From the NCBI RefSeq assembly GCF_900115905.1, contig NZ_FOYD01000002.1, positions 248,001 through 312,000 on the forward strand: a DNA stretch of 64,000 nucleotides, in the 5' to 3' direction. The notes below the pieces were generated by a model. The model was not told where the DNA came from. It searched no databases and saw only the letters and a list, made by a program, of their open reading frames with translations. The position numbers were made by a program, and so were the translations under genes. The DNA comes from Halopseudomonas formosensis. GTDB taxonomy: Bacteria > Pseudomonadota > Gammaproteobacteria > Pseudomonadales > Pseudomonadaceae. Position 1 is the first letter of the stretch. The number at the start of each line of letters is the position of its first letter. Shown one piece after another: positions 17,733 to 24,449 of this stretch.

Positions 17733-17878
17733 GCCGCGCTCCTTGGTGGCTCCTCGTGGCCCACCGGAAAGTTGATCGAAATGCCATACAGCACTCTGAG
17801 TAAAGCGCAACGTCTGCCGCTTCGCTAGTCGCCACCAGGAAAACTCATCCACTCCGTGTCCGGACACCCGGACATCCC

Positions 17879-17887
17879 TGTTACAAT
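17879..17887 (+). promoter_or_regulatory. Extended -10 of the native dusA promoter
   Basis: TGTTACAAT is an extended -10 element 43 bases before the original dusA start. Prophage insertion now separates this promoter from most of dusA. Confidence 0.45.
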
Positions 17888-17930
17888 AGACGCCCCAGTC
17901 ACCCCAGCCTCACCAGGATTCGCTCACCCG

Positions 17931-18050
17931 ATGCTGCAGCCACCTGCCCTCACCCGCCCCGGCCCGTCCCGTCGCTTCTCCGTGGCGCCGATGATGGATT
18001 GGGCCCGCACATTAAAAAACCCGCAGAAAATCAACATCTTACATTTATAG
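17931..18050 (+). pseudogene. dusA: 5' fragment of dusA left at attL
   Basis: The original dusA start (MLQPPALTRPGPSRRFSVAPMMDW) reads into prophage DNA at about residue 24 and stops after 39 codons. The matching N-terminus LGPSRRFCVAPMMDWTDRHY is found in the intact gene at 60579. The fragment could still be translated from the native promoter as a short peptide, but it lacks the flavin-binding barrel. Confidence 0.85.
17952..18002. other. attL (dusA core repeat)
   Basis: This 51-bp segment matches 60615-60665 at 48 positions (mismatches at 17959, 17980 and 17999). The longest exact blocks are 20 bp (CGGCCCGTCCCGTCGCTTCT) and 18 bp. It encodes the start of DusA up to MMDW, a known target of dusA-specific integrases. 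Confidence 0.9.
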
Positions 18051-18060
18051 AATCCACGCC

Positions 18061-18078
18061 TGTAGCAAATTTGTAGCA
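18061..18078. promoter_or_regulatory. Candidate integrase arm-type sites, left end
   Basis: TGTAGCA occurs at 18061 and 18072. The same word, in both orientations, recurs beside the integrase gene at 60486-60524, as expected of arm-type sites for a tyrosine integrase. Confidence 0.55.
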
Positions 18079-18142
18079 GCGCCGATTCCCGCATGCCGGG
18101 AATGACCGTTCGTCGCCTTTCAATTATATGCACATAAAACTA

Positions 18143-18174
18143 TTGCGCCGATAATTATATGCGCATATAATTAT
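18143..18174 (+). promoter_or_regulatory. Promoter overlapping a perfect 24-bp palindrome
   Basis: TTGCGC (18143-18148) and TATAAT (18166-18171) are 17 bases apart and point at the genes from 18240. The perfect palindrome 18151-18174 (half-site ATAATTATATGC) covers the spacer and -10. A partial copy, AATTATATGCACAT, lies at 18122. This looks like an autoregulated promoter for the left-end operon. Confidence 0.65.
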
Positions 18175-18239
18175 AGCCATGGAACGGCAAGAAGCCTGAC
18201 CACCGCTCCCCGGCGGCTTCCGGGATGAGGGTTACCATC

Positions 18240-18656
18240 ATGACCAAGTCCGAACTGTTCAAAGCTGCACACGCCCTGGCCAAGCAGGTTATTCAGCCTG
18301 GTGATCACTACCCCACCACTTTCGGTGCAGCCCTGAAATCCCTGATGGCGAAACCGGTTGACATGGAAGGGGCTCTGACCAAGTTGGGCGGACGCCTCTG
18401 GGAAAAGGGCAGCATGCGCCGCATCTATTTCAACGATCTGGAGCGGTGGATGGGTCTGACCATTAGCCGCTACAACACCGGCAACATCAGCGGCGCTCGC
18501 ATCAACGGTGAGCGGATCAGCAACAGCCAGGCGCGTCGCATGCTGAACAGCATCGACAAGCTGTGGTTTGACCTGGAAGACGGCCAGTTCCACTTCCGGG
18601 CCACCGATAGCGCACTGGCTAATGACGTGGTCAACGCCATCCGCGCCCAAATCTGA
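18240..18656 (+). CDS. Phage protein of unknown function, first gene of left-end operon
   Basis: A 138-residue protein I do not recognise. The N-terminal helix (SELFKAAHALAKQVIQPGDHY) resembles the start of several mobile-element proteins. ATG 18240 has GAGG upstream; an in-frame ATG at 18225 is possible. It sits in a plus-strand operon at the attL end, outside the late operon, with its own promoter, the usual position of lysogenic-conversion or anti-defence cargo. Confidence 0.7.
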   Translation: MTKSELFKAAHALAKQVIQPGDHYPTTFGAALKSLMAKPVDMEGALTKLGGRLWEKGSMRRIYFNDLERWMGLTISRYNTGNISGARINGERISNSQARRMLNSIDKLWFDLEDGQFHFRATDSALANDVVNAIRAQI

Positions 18657-18666
18657 GGAGACTGCC

Positions 18667-19224
18667 ATGAGCAACGTAGACACCTACACCAAGATCCAGG
18701 CCGCGATGTTCGCGGCCCTGGGCAGCATCACCAAGTTCAGCCGGAGCGGCAACTCGGTGGTATTCGCGGAGCCTGTCATGGGGCGCAACGATTTAAGTGG
18801 CGACGATGACCGGGCGCTGTGTCAAGCCCGGGCTGCCGGGCTGGGCCCGGACGCAGTCACCGATGAGCAGGTGCAGGCCTGGCTGGCATGGCATGGCGAG
18901 ATGCATGAGGCGCGGCGTATCGGCCCCGAAGCGCGCTTCCTGATCACCCGAAAATTCAGCATGCAGGTGGGCGCTCATACTCTGGTGCCGGGCAACCGGG
19001 TCAGCCTGATCGACGGCTGGGGGCAGATCATCCACAGCGCGGAGATTGAGTGCCTCAGCAAATACGACCCCGAAGGCACTGACCAGCTGGGGCGTAAGGG
19101 CGCGATCTCGTTCAGCCCTGACTACCCTCGCATCAATCGCTGGATCGAGAAGATGCGAAAACAGTTTCCTGAATTCACCGCTACTCGGGTGCTGGACAAC
19201 AACGTGGAGAAGAAGGATGGATGA
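18667..19224 (+). CDS. Phage protein of unknown function, second gene of left-end operon
   Basis: A 185-residue protein of unknown family, starting 10 bp after the previous stop. The middle region (TRKFSMQVGAHTLVPGNRVSLIDGWGQII) looks like beta strands; no enzymatic motif is visible. It overlaps the next gene by 8 bp, which shows translational coupling. Confidence 0.7.
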   Translation: MSNVDTYTKIQAAMFAALGSITKFSRSGNSVVFAEPVMGRNDLSGDDDRALCQARAAGLGPDAVTDEQVQAWLAWHGEMHEARRIGPEARFLITRKFSMQVGAHTLVPGNRVSLIDGWGQIIHSAEIECLSKYDPEGTDQLGRKGAISFSPDYPRINRWIEKMRKQFPEFTATRVLDNNVEKKDG

Positions 19225-19579
19225 GAAAGCATTTAAAACCTACGCCGAACTGGCCAAGGGCATGGGCGGCGACTACGGCGCGGGCTACCTGCGCGGATTG
19301 CGCCGCCACTATCACGGCGAGAAATTCGGCACCGCCGAGGAGCATGAGACGTGGCTGGCCATGACAGGCCATCGGCAGGAGATGGGCGACGGATATCGCG
19401 ACGGATTCGCTGGCCATCCCCCGAGCCGGCGCCCGGGGCGCCCTACCCGGCTTGGCGCTCGGCCACGAAATGTTTCGCTGGACGACGAGCGCGCAGAATT
19501 TGCGCGGGAGCTGGGTGGCGGAAATTTGTCGGAGGGAATCCGGATTGCCCTGGACATGGCTCGGGGCGATCAGGAATAA
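19217..19579 (+). CDS. Small protein with C-terminal ribbon-helix-helix-like domain
   Basis: A 120-residue protein. The last 35 residues (RNVSLDDERAEFARELGGG then NLSEGIRIALDMA) have the strand-helix-helix pattern of ribbon-helix-helix DNA-binding domains. The N-terminal half is unknown. As the last gene of the left-end operon it could repress the palindromic promoter at 18151, in the way Aca proteins control anti-CRISPR operons; that is inference. Confidence 0.65.
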   Translation: MDEKAFKTYAELAKGMGGDYGAGYLRGLRRHYHGEKFGTAEEHETWLAMTGHRQEMGDGYRDGFAGHPPSRRPGRPTRLGARPRNVSLDDERAEFARELGGGNLSEGIRIALDMARGDQE

Positions 19580-19611
19580 AAAATACCGAGCCAGTCGCCT
19601 GGCTCGGTATT
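19576..19611 (-). terminator. Terminator of the late operon
   Basis: A perfect 13-bp stem (AATACCGAGCCAG / CTGGCTCGGTATT) with TCGC loop is followed, on the minus strand, by TTTTTTA. It would stop late transcripts after Rz and after the three repeats at 19605-19732. It also folds in plus-strand transcripts of the left-end operon. Confidence 0.8.
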
Positions 19612-19732
19612 CATCCCTGCTGTGGTGGGGAACTCCATCAAAGGGCCCCATCACACGGGTCATCCCCACTGGGGCAGGGAACGGTTGCTTTATAACCATC
19701 AAGCAGGTTCATCCCTGCGCAGGCAGGGATAG
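19605..19732 (-). repeat. Three CRISPR-like (type I-E-like) repeats at 49-bp spacing
   Basis: Repeat-like units lie at 19605-19633, 19656-19682 and 19705-19732; the shared TCATCCC word starts at 19611, 19660 and 19709. On the minus strand they read GTTCCCCACCACAG..GATGAATACCG, GTTCCCTGCCCCAG..GATGACCCG and TATCCCTGCCTGCG..GATGAACCT, close to Pseudomonas type I-E repeats (GTTCCCC...GGGGATGAACCG). Intervals are 22 bp, shorter than normal 32-bp spacers, and no cas gene is present. They would be transcribed in crRNA orientation at the 3' end of the late operon. Confidence 0.6.
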
Positions 19733-19756
19733 GTTGAATTTAACCGCCCTTTCATT

Positions 19757-20251
19757 TTAAGGCAAGGCCCTTACCCACTCCTGCAAATACTCCAGCTTCG
19801 CCCGGTCCTCGATCATTCCTCGGCGGATATCCCAAATAGATCGTCCAGAATCTGCAGAGAGTTCGAGGGAGGCTGCATCGCCCATGCTGCCGGCGCCAGT
19901 GGTTTCGGACACGACGGCGTCGTTACGGGCAACGATGACGTCGATGCGCAGCCGACGGCGCTCATCATCAGCAGCAGAATACAGATCTTCGAGGCGGCGG
20001 TTTTCCTGCAGTGCATGGGATAGCTCCTGGGTGTGCTTGGTGTCGAGTTCGGCAAGGCGCTGGGCCTGGGCCTGCTGGTCGGCCTGCTGTTGCAGGATGA
20101 TCTGGGCATTGGCCTCGGCCGTCCGGCGCAGCAGATCGATGTGCTCGGCGCGCTGCTCTGCCATTTGCTGGCCCATCCGCCAGCCTTGGGTCAGCCAGCC
20201 AGCGATAAACGCCGCCGAGAGGGCTGCGCCATATATCCACTGCCTACCCAT
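19757..20251 (-). CDS. Rz: Rz-like inner-membrane spanin
   Basis: A 164-residue protein with an N-terminal membrane anchor (residues 5-22, WIYGAALSAAFIAGWLTQG) and a long helical periplasmic region (about 28-110) rich in Gln, Glu and Arg. It starts inside the last codons of the endolysin gene and carries the Rz1 gene nested in another frame. With Rz1 it fuses inner and outer membranes at the last step of lysis. Confidence 0.85.
   Translation of the reverse strand: MGRQWIYGAALSAAFIAGWLTQGWRMGQQMAEQRAEHIDLLRRTAEANAQIILQQQADQQAQAQRLAELDTKHTQELSHALQENRRLEDLYSAADDERRRLRIDVIVARNDAVVSETTGAGSMGDAASLELSADSGRSIWDIRRGMIEDRAKLEYLQEWVRALP
19813..20016 (-). CDS. Rz1: Rz1-like outer-membrane spanin lipoprotein, nested in Rz
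   Basis: A 67-residue lipoprotein read in a different frame inside Rz. ATG 20016 is preceded by AGGAG with 7-base spacing. The signal sequence ends in the lipobox SAVGC (Cys23), and the mature part is proline-rich (SLPVTTPSCPKPLAP). Full nesting inside Rz is the lambda arrangement. Confidence 0.85.
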   Translation of the reverse strand: MHCRKTAASKICILLLMMSAVGCASTSSLPVTTPSCPKPLAPAAWAMQPPSNSLQILDDLFGISAEE

Positions 20252-20744
20252 GCAGCACCTCGCTGAGCGCCTGAACATACAGCGCATCCCACGTCTGCCG
20301 GTGCGGTTTGCCTGGCCTCCATGTTCGGATATACAGATCCCATGCAGCCTGGGCATCGCCAAGCGCCGGCAGCCGGTGCGGGTCAGTCCAGAGGAGGAGT
20401 CGAGCGAACCCTGCGGCCAGCACGTCATCATGTTGCAGTGCCACCCACACCTCGGCGGGCGCGGCGATCACGTCACGACTGCGGCAGAGTGCATGAGCAT
20501 GATCCCGGCTGGCCCGGTGGCTCAGGACGCCGGTAACACCACCGCCGCGCTCGAACTGCCAGAATCCAGTCGCTGGGCCAGCAGGTCTCGGCGGTCTCCC
20601 CACCAGTTGCCTGCGGTGCTGGAACCGGCTCTCCTGCAGCCCGATTGCCAGCAGCATTACCACTGCCTCGGGACTGGTCATCTGGGCGGGCAGCAGTTCG
20701 AGCGCCGGGGCGATTGCCGAGGCGCGGATTTCAGCAAGGGTCAT
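20244..20744 (-). CDS. Putative phage endolysin (lysozyme-like)
   Basis: A 166-residue protein; start 20744 has GGAGAG upstream. A glutamate in LLAIGLQESRF followed by ATGFWQFERGGGVTGVL fits the lysozyme/transglycosylase fold (catalytic Glu, then FWQFE). Similar Pseudomonas phage proteins sit just before Rz. There is no signal peptide, so it needs the holin. The holin gene is 25 kb upstream in the same operon. Confidence 0.7.
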   Translation of the reverse strand: MTLAEIRASAIAPALELLPAQMTSPEAVVMLLAIGLQESRFQHRRQLVGRPPRPAGPATGFWQFERGGGVTGVLSHRASRDHAHALCRSRDVIAAPAEVWVALQHDDVLAAGFARLLLWTDPHRLPALGDAQAAWDLYIRTWRPGKPHRQTWDALYVQALSEVLHG

Positions 20745-20760
20745 GGATTCTCTCCAGGCA

Positions 20761-20783
20761 ATAAAAAACCGCCCGAGGGCGGT
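20761..20783 (-). terminator. Terminator between tail and lysis genes
   Basis: ACCGCC CGAG GGCGGT forms a 6-bp stem followed by TTTTTT on the minus strand. Late transcripts must read through it to reach the endolysin, consistent with antitermination of late transcription. Confidence 0.7.
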
Positions 20784-20891
20784 CAGTTTGAGACTCAGGA
20801 CACAGCAATCGTGCCCGGGAGCTGGCATAGTTCACTCGTCATCCTGTCAGATGATGAACTTTCTCCTAGCCGGCTCCAGCAGTGCCGGCGC

Positions 20892-21290
20892 CTATAGCCC
20901 CAACAGCGCTTTCTGCGCCCTCCCCCATTCCCGACACGCCTCCGCATGCGCGTTGTACGCCTCAAACTCCGCGCTCGGTGCTGTCCTCAGCAGCTTGATC
21001 TCCTCGTGTAGTGGGTAGGCCTCAGCAATCTTGTCCCGTACACGCTCGTTGATCAGCCACACATGTGGGCTGGCTGATTTGATCTGTTCCCGCAACTCGT
21101 CGTCGAGGGTGACCGTGGTGATGGTGTGGGCGATTTCTTCGGGCTGATCGGCAGGCAGCTCTTCGCCGTCAGGCAGTGACACGTATGTCCAGCCGTCCAG
21201 CTCTGCCAGCTCCGTGGCGTCCTCTGGGGCGTTGAGGATCCGCGTGATGTCTCTGGTGATATGTTTTCGGTAGCGCACGATAGAGGGCAT
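20892..21290 (-). CDS. Small phage protein downstream of the DGR reverse transcriptase
   Basis: A 132-residue protein. I chose ATG 21290 (MPSIVRYRKHITRDITRIL); upstream sequence in this frame lies inside the RT gene. Its first 122 bp overlap the RT 3' end in another frame. The C-terminus is helical and acidic (DDELREQIKSASPHVWLINERVRDKIAEAY). It could be a fibre assembly chaperone, judged by position only; the family is not recognised. Confidence 0.65.
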   Translation of the reverse strand: MPSIVRYRKHITRDITRILNAPEDATELAELDGWTYVSLPDGEELPADQPEEIAHTITTVTLDDELREQIKSASPHVWLINERVRDKIAEAYPLHEEIKLLRTAPSAEFEAYNAHAEACREWGRAQKALLGL

Positions 21291-22245
21291 AGTTGTGCTC
21301 CATGGCGTAGTCCAGCAGGTGCTGGAGTGAATGTGTTTGGCTGGCGTGTGCCAGGTGTGAGATGACCGATTCCAGCCTGCCCTCGCGGACGGCTTTGCGA
21401 GCTTTGTACAGGCTGTGCTTGCGCACGAATCGGGCGCTGGCCCAGGTGCGGTAACCGACAAAATTCACGCCCCGGCTTGAGGGCGCGATGGTCGAGCGGG
21501 ACAGCTGCAGCTGCAGGTGCTCTGCCAAGAAAACCGCGATCCGGTTCCGGTATTCCAGCGCCTCGGCGCGGGTCAGGCCGAACAGGATGAAGTCGTCGAC
21601 GTACCTGCAGTACCCGCTGCGCGGCTTCAGTGTCCGCACAATGAAGTGATCCACCGGGTTCATGTAGATCAGCGCGTACAGCTGCGACAGCAGGTTGCCG
21701 ATCGGGATGCCGACTGGCTCCGGGAATTCGGCGAACATCATCATCAGATCAACCAGGCGCTTATCCTTGATCTTGCGCTCGATCAGCGCGCGCAGGATCT
21801 GGCGGTTGATCCGGTAGAAGAATTTGCGGATATCCAGTTGCAGCGTGTAGCTGCCGGGCGGGCTGCGTTGCAGGGCTTGCTGTGCGTAATCCGCCGCCTT
21901 GTGCGTACCCTTGCCCTTGCGGCAGGCAAACGAGGTGTCGACAAAGGTGCGGTCGAAGATGGGCAGCACAGCGTTATATATGGCGTGCTGCACAACGCAG
22001 TCGCGGAATGCCGGGGCGTATATCACGCGCTCTTTCGGCTCATGCACCAGGAAGCGATAGTACGGTTTTGGTCGGTAGGTGCCGTCAACCAGCTCGCGGT
22101 GCAGCTGCTGCAGCTCGGCACCGAGTCGGCGGTCAAACAGATACCGTCCGGGGCTGTTGGGTTTGCTGCGGCTGGCGTTGATGTAGCTCTGGTACAGCGC
22201 GGCCATGCTGATCACGCTGGCGTATAGATTCCCGTAACGCTTCAT
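21169..22245 (-). CDS. DGR reverse transcriptase
   Basis: A 358-residue group-II-like reverse transcriptase. Motif A has D138 (LQLDIRKFF), the DGR-type motif 4 is GIPIGNLLSQ (179-188), and the catalytic YVDD is at 215-218. ATG 22245 is preceded by AAGGGA at 6 bases. The longer open frame upstream is the non-coding template repeat. It copies the template-repeat RNA into cDNA with errors at adenines, working with Avd to rewrite the variable repeat of the fibre gene. The C-terminal 40 residues overlap the next gene. Confidence 0.96.
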   Translation of the reverse strand: MKRYGNLYASVISMAALYQSYINASRSKPNSPGRYLFDRRLGAELQQLHRELVDGTYRPKPYYRFLVHEPKERVIYAPAFRDCVVQHAIYNAVLPIFDRTFVDTSFACRKGKGTHKAADYAQQALQRSPPGSYTLQLDIRKFFYRINRQILRALIERKIKDKRLVDLMMMFAEFPEPVGIPIGNLLSQLYALIYMNPVDHFIVRTLKPRSGYCRYVDDFILFGLTRAEALEYRNRIAVFLAEHLQLQLSRSTIAPSSRGVNFVGYRTWASARFVRKHSLYKARKAVREGRLESVISHLAHASQTHSLQHLLDYAMEHNYALYRALPKTYHQRHHADPQRPRGRHGAGRAGRLDIRVTA

Positions 22246-22382
22246 GTCATCCCTTGAAAAGTCCAGCCTGACGCTCGCCGTAGCTACTGGAAAGGCTGGA
22301 GTACTCCGATTTCGCCCATGGCAGGAAAGCGCCTCCCTTGGCACCACGTCGCCAAACATCAGCGCTTGAGGTGGAGCCGAGT

Positions 22383-22494
22383 CCGCACGACAGCCCACGT
22401 TATTGTTCGTGTTCGTCCGCGTGTTGTTGCAGTTGAGCGCCCAGACCCCGGCGTTCACGCCGTTGTTCCAGTTGCCGCCCGCGATCGGGCACAT
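22383..22494 (-). repeat. DGR template repeat (TR)
   Basis: This 112-bp segment between avd and the RT gene matches the variable repeat except at 15 positions, all of them adenines in TR (of 27 adenines). Read as codons it would give a run of AAC codons, the codon type best suited to adenine mutagenesis because A-to-N changes at its first two positions reach many amino acids but never a stop. It is transcribed as non-coding RNA. Confidence 0.96.
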
Positions 22495-22516
22495 TTCAAG
22501 ACGCTTCCCCTCCTGC

Positions 22517-22903
22517 TCACTTGTCCTTGCTGGCAGCTATCCAGCCGCCGATCATCCTCCCTATCTCATCGATCAGCGCTGACAGCGTCAGGTAGCGCTT
22601 TACGTTCAGACCCTGCGCCGCTTCCGATGACCGCTGAGGCTGGCCGAAATACCCCAGCTCATGAGCAAGCCGCACCTGCATGCGCAGCTGCTCGTGCTTG
22701 ATGTCGAGGTTGGTCAGGGTGGTTTTCTTCTGGTACCGCTTCTGCGCTTCGATCATCAGGTCATACATCTCGTATGCCGTGGTACGAATGCGCAGCGCCA
22801 ATCCGTGGCGCTCACACTTCGGGAAGTGGTTGAGGTAGATATTCAGCAGCTTCACCAGCTGCAAGTACCGGCGGTCAAGCCGGGCTTCTGCGCGCGTGCT
22901 CAC
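22517..22903 (-). CDS. avd: DGR accessory variability determinant (Avd-like four-helix protein)
   Basis: A 128-residue, wholly helical basic protein (RRYLQLVKLLNIYLNHFPKC, ALRIRTTAYEMYDLMIEAQK, LAHELGYF, LTLSALIDEIGRMIGGWI), matching the bAvd/four-helix-bundle family in length and pattern. It overlaps the target gene by 4 bp (ATGA) and precedes TR and RT, the order of the Bordetella phage BPP-1 cassette. Avd pentamers bind the RT and the template RNA. Confidence 0.92.
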   Translation of the reverse strand: MSTRAEARLDRRYLQLVKLLNIYLNHFPKCERHGLALRIRTTAYEMYDLMIEAQKRYQKKTTLTNLDIKHEQLRMQVRLAHELGYFGQPQRSSEAAQGLNVKRYLTLSALIDEIGRMIGGWIAASKDK

Positions 22904-24444
22904 CCTCCCCCTCCTGCGCTGTCGCTACGTCGGACAAGGTACAAGGCCGCACGACAGCCCACGTCATGGCGCGTGCTCGTCCGCGCGCCGCTGCAGCTGA
23001 GCGCCCAGACCCCGGCGCTCACGCCGTAGCTCCAGCCGCCGCCCGCGATCGGGCACATGTGCGCGGGGTTGTTGTCGTAAAACCTGTCATTACCAAACGG
23101 ATTGGTCCCGCCCACTCCGTTGACCAGTGGGATGCCAGCGCAGGTAGCCATCCAGTCCATGCCGGACAGGGCACTGCTGAATACCGCATTGGCCGAGCCT
23201 ATCGCCCGGTTCGTACCGGGGCCGGTGCCGAGTGTGCCCCATGTAGGGCCGAGCACATGGTAATTGGCCGCCACGCCTAATGTACCCCATGCATCTGTAG
23301 CCAGCGTCACCCCCGGCGTCAGATCAGCCATGCGAGCATCGGTTTTCAGGATGTGGTAGTTGCCATCCAGATACGTCAGCCCCAGACAGATTTCCCACAT
23401 ACCGCCGTTGAGGTCGGCAATGCCGCACTCCTGCCCGTTGTGGGTGGTCTTGGCGAAGGGCGTGCCGCTGCCGGTCTTCGCTGCGTTGCTGTAACCGTCG
23501 CTGACGTACAGCACGCTGGTATCGTTGATGTCCCGCAGGGCATTGTTGTTGCAGCCCTTCGGGAAGTTCGTCACCCCGGTTGGATCGAACCATGCACAGG
23601 CAGCGGCACTGGTCGCCGCCTGAGCATGAGCCAGCGACAGCAGAGCCAAGGCTTTGAAGATGAACAGGCTGGACGAGAAGAAGTCCTCCCCCCGCGTCTT
23701 CGCTGAATCAATGGCTCCGCTGTAGTTGTTCGGTGGCGATCCGGCCAGGCCGCTGAATGGGTTGTGTGCGCTGTTGCTGCTCAGCGGGTCACCCAGCTTT
23801 ATAGATGACGCCGTGCCGCCGTTGTTGCTGCACAGGTACTTGTCGACGAATGCGCCGGGCTGCTCTACGCCGTCGTCATAGAATGCCCGGTGCAGCGTGT
23901 AGCCATGGATGCCAGCGGCGACCAGGTTCGGAAACGCACTGCGCGGCAGTACATCAACCGAGTTCACCCCGTACTCGGCATAGGTGGGATTATCCGGATG
24001 TCCGTATCTGTAGAAGAAGGCTGGCACCCAGCACATCACCGAGCCGTCGCTGTATTGGTAGTTGCCGTACTCCGGAGACCCGGCCGCCAGCGTGCCGGGC
24101 AGCATGGTCATGCCGGGATAGGTCAGCGGGCAGATGCCGACGCCGAAGCCGACATGGCCAGGGGTGCCAATGTCGTTCACCCGGCCCAGATGATCGAGCA
24201 GTTGCAGGTGGGCGGGCGAGATGAACCCGGGTGCCTCGGCGGTGGCCAGAGCGTGGGCAGGGCCGCCGGAGCCGATGTGCTCCTGCAGTGCCAGCGCGGC
24301 ATTCAGCCCGTAGGCGACCACCTCCCCCAGCCCGTTGGTGACATGGACATCAAACCCCTGCCCCACCCGTACGTAATAGATGGAGTCAGGCTCCAGTGGT
24401 GACGGCAGTGACGCCACCACTTTGTGCTGCAAAACGATAGCCAT
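22900..24444 (-). CDS. DGR target: tail fibre protein with C-type-lectin/FGE-like variable domain
   Basis: A 514-residue protein; start 24444 is 5 bp after the preceding fibre gene. Residues 1-60 (LPSPLEPDSIYYVRVGQGFDV) resemble the N-terminus of that neighbour, probably the attachment domain. Residues of about 90-510 look like a formylglycine-generating-enzyme/CLec fold (CGIADLNGGMWEICLGL, MDWMATCAGIP). The variable repeat codes residues 463-499, with 12 residues differing from the template: 470, 472, 473, 476, 483, 485-487, 490 and 492-494. W471, W480 and C484/C497 stay fixed as scaffold. It probably binds the host receptor. Confidence 0.92.
   Translation of the reverse strand: MAIVLQHKVVASLPSPLEPDSIYYVRVGQGFDVHVTNGLGEVVAYGLNAALALQEHIGSGGPAHALATAEAPGFISPAHLQLLDHLGRVNDIGTPGHVGFGVGICPLTYPGMTMLPGTLAAGSPEYGNYQYSDGSVMCWVPAFFYRYGHPDNPTYAEYGVNSVDVLPRSAFPNLVAAGIHGYTLHRAFYDDGVEQPGAFVDKYLCSNNGGTASSIKLGDPLSSNSAHNPFSGLAGSPPNNYSGAIDSAKTRGEDFFSSSLFIFKALALLSLAHAQAATSAAACAWFDPTGVTNFPKGCNNNALRDINDTSVLYVSDGYSNAAKTGSGTPFAKTTHNGQECGIADLNGGMWEICLGLTYLDGNYHILKTDARMADLTPGVTLATDAWGTLGVAANYHVLGPTWGTLGTGPGTNRAIGSANAVFSSALSGMDWMATCAGIPLVNGVGGTNPFGNDRFYDNNPAHMCPIAGGGWSYGVSAGVWALSCSGARTSTRHDVGCRAALYLVRRSDSAGGGG
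22947..23058 (-). repeat. DGR variable repeat (VR)
   Basis: A 112-bp copy of TR in the 3' end of the target gene. Relative to TR, 12 changes are A to G, 2 are A to C and 1 is A to T on the coding strand; no G, C or T of the template has changed. The last 18 bases (22964-22947, coding strand 3' end) are identical to TR and G+C-rich, fitting the region where cDNA synthesis and homing begin. Confidence 0.96.
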
Positions 24445-24449
24445 GCTGG

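Noticed and set aside
19605-19732. A functional CRISPR array.
   Set aside because: Only three diverged repeats with 22-bp intervals, no leader and no cas genes; I report it as CRISPR-like only.
22246-22494. N-terminal extension of the RT reading frame through the template repeat (start at 22494).
   Set aside because: ATG 22245 has a good ribosome site and matches the usual DGR RT start; the extension is the TR, which works as RNA.
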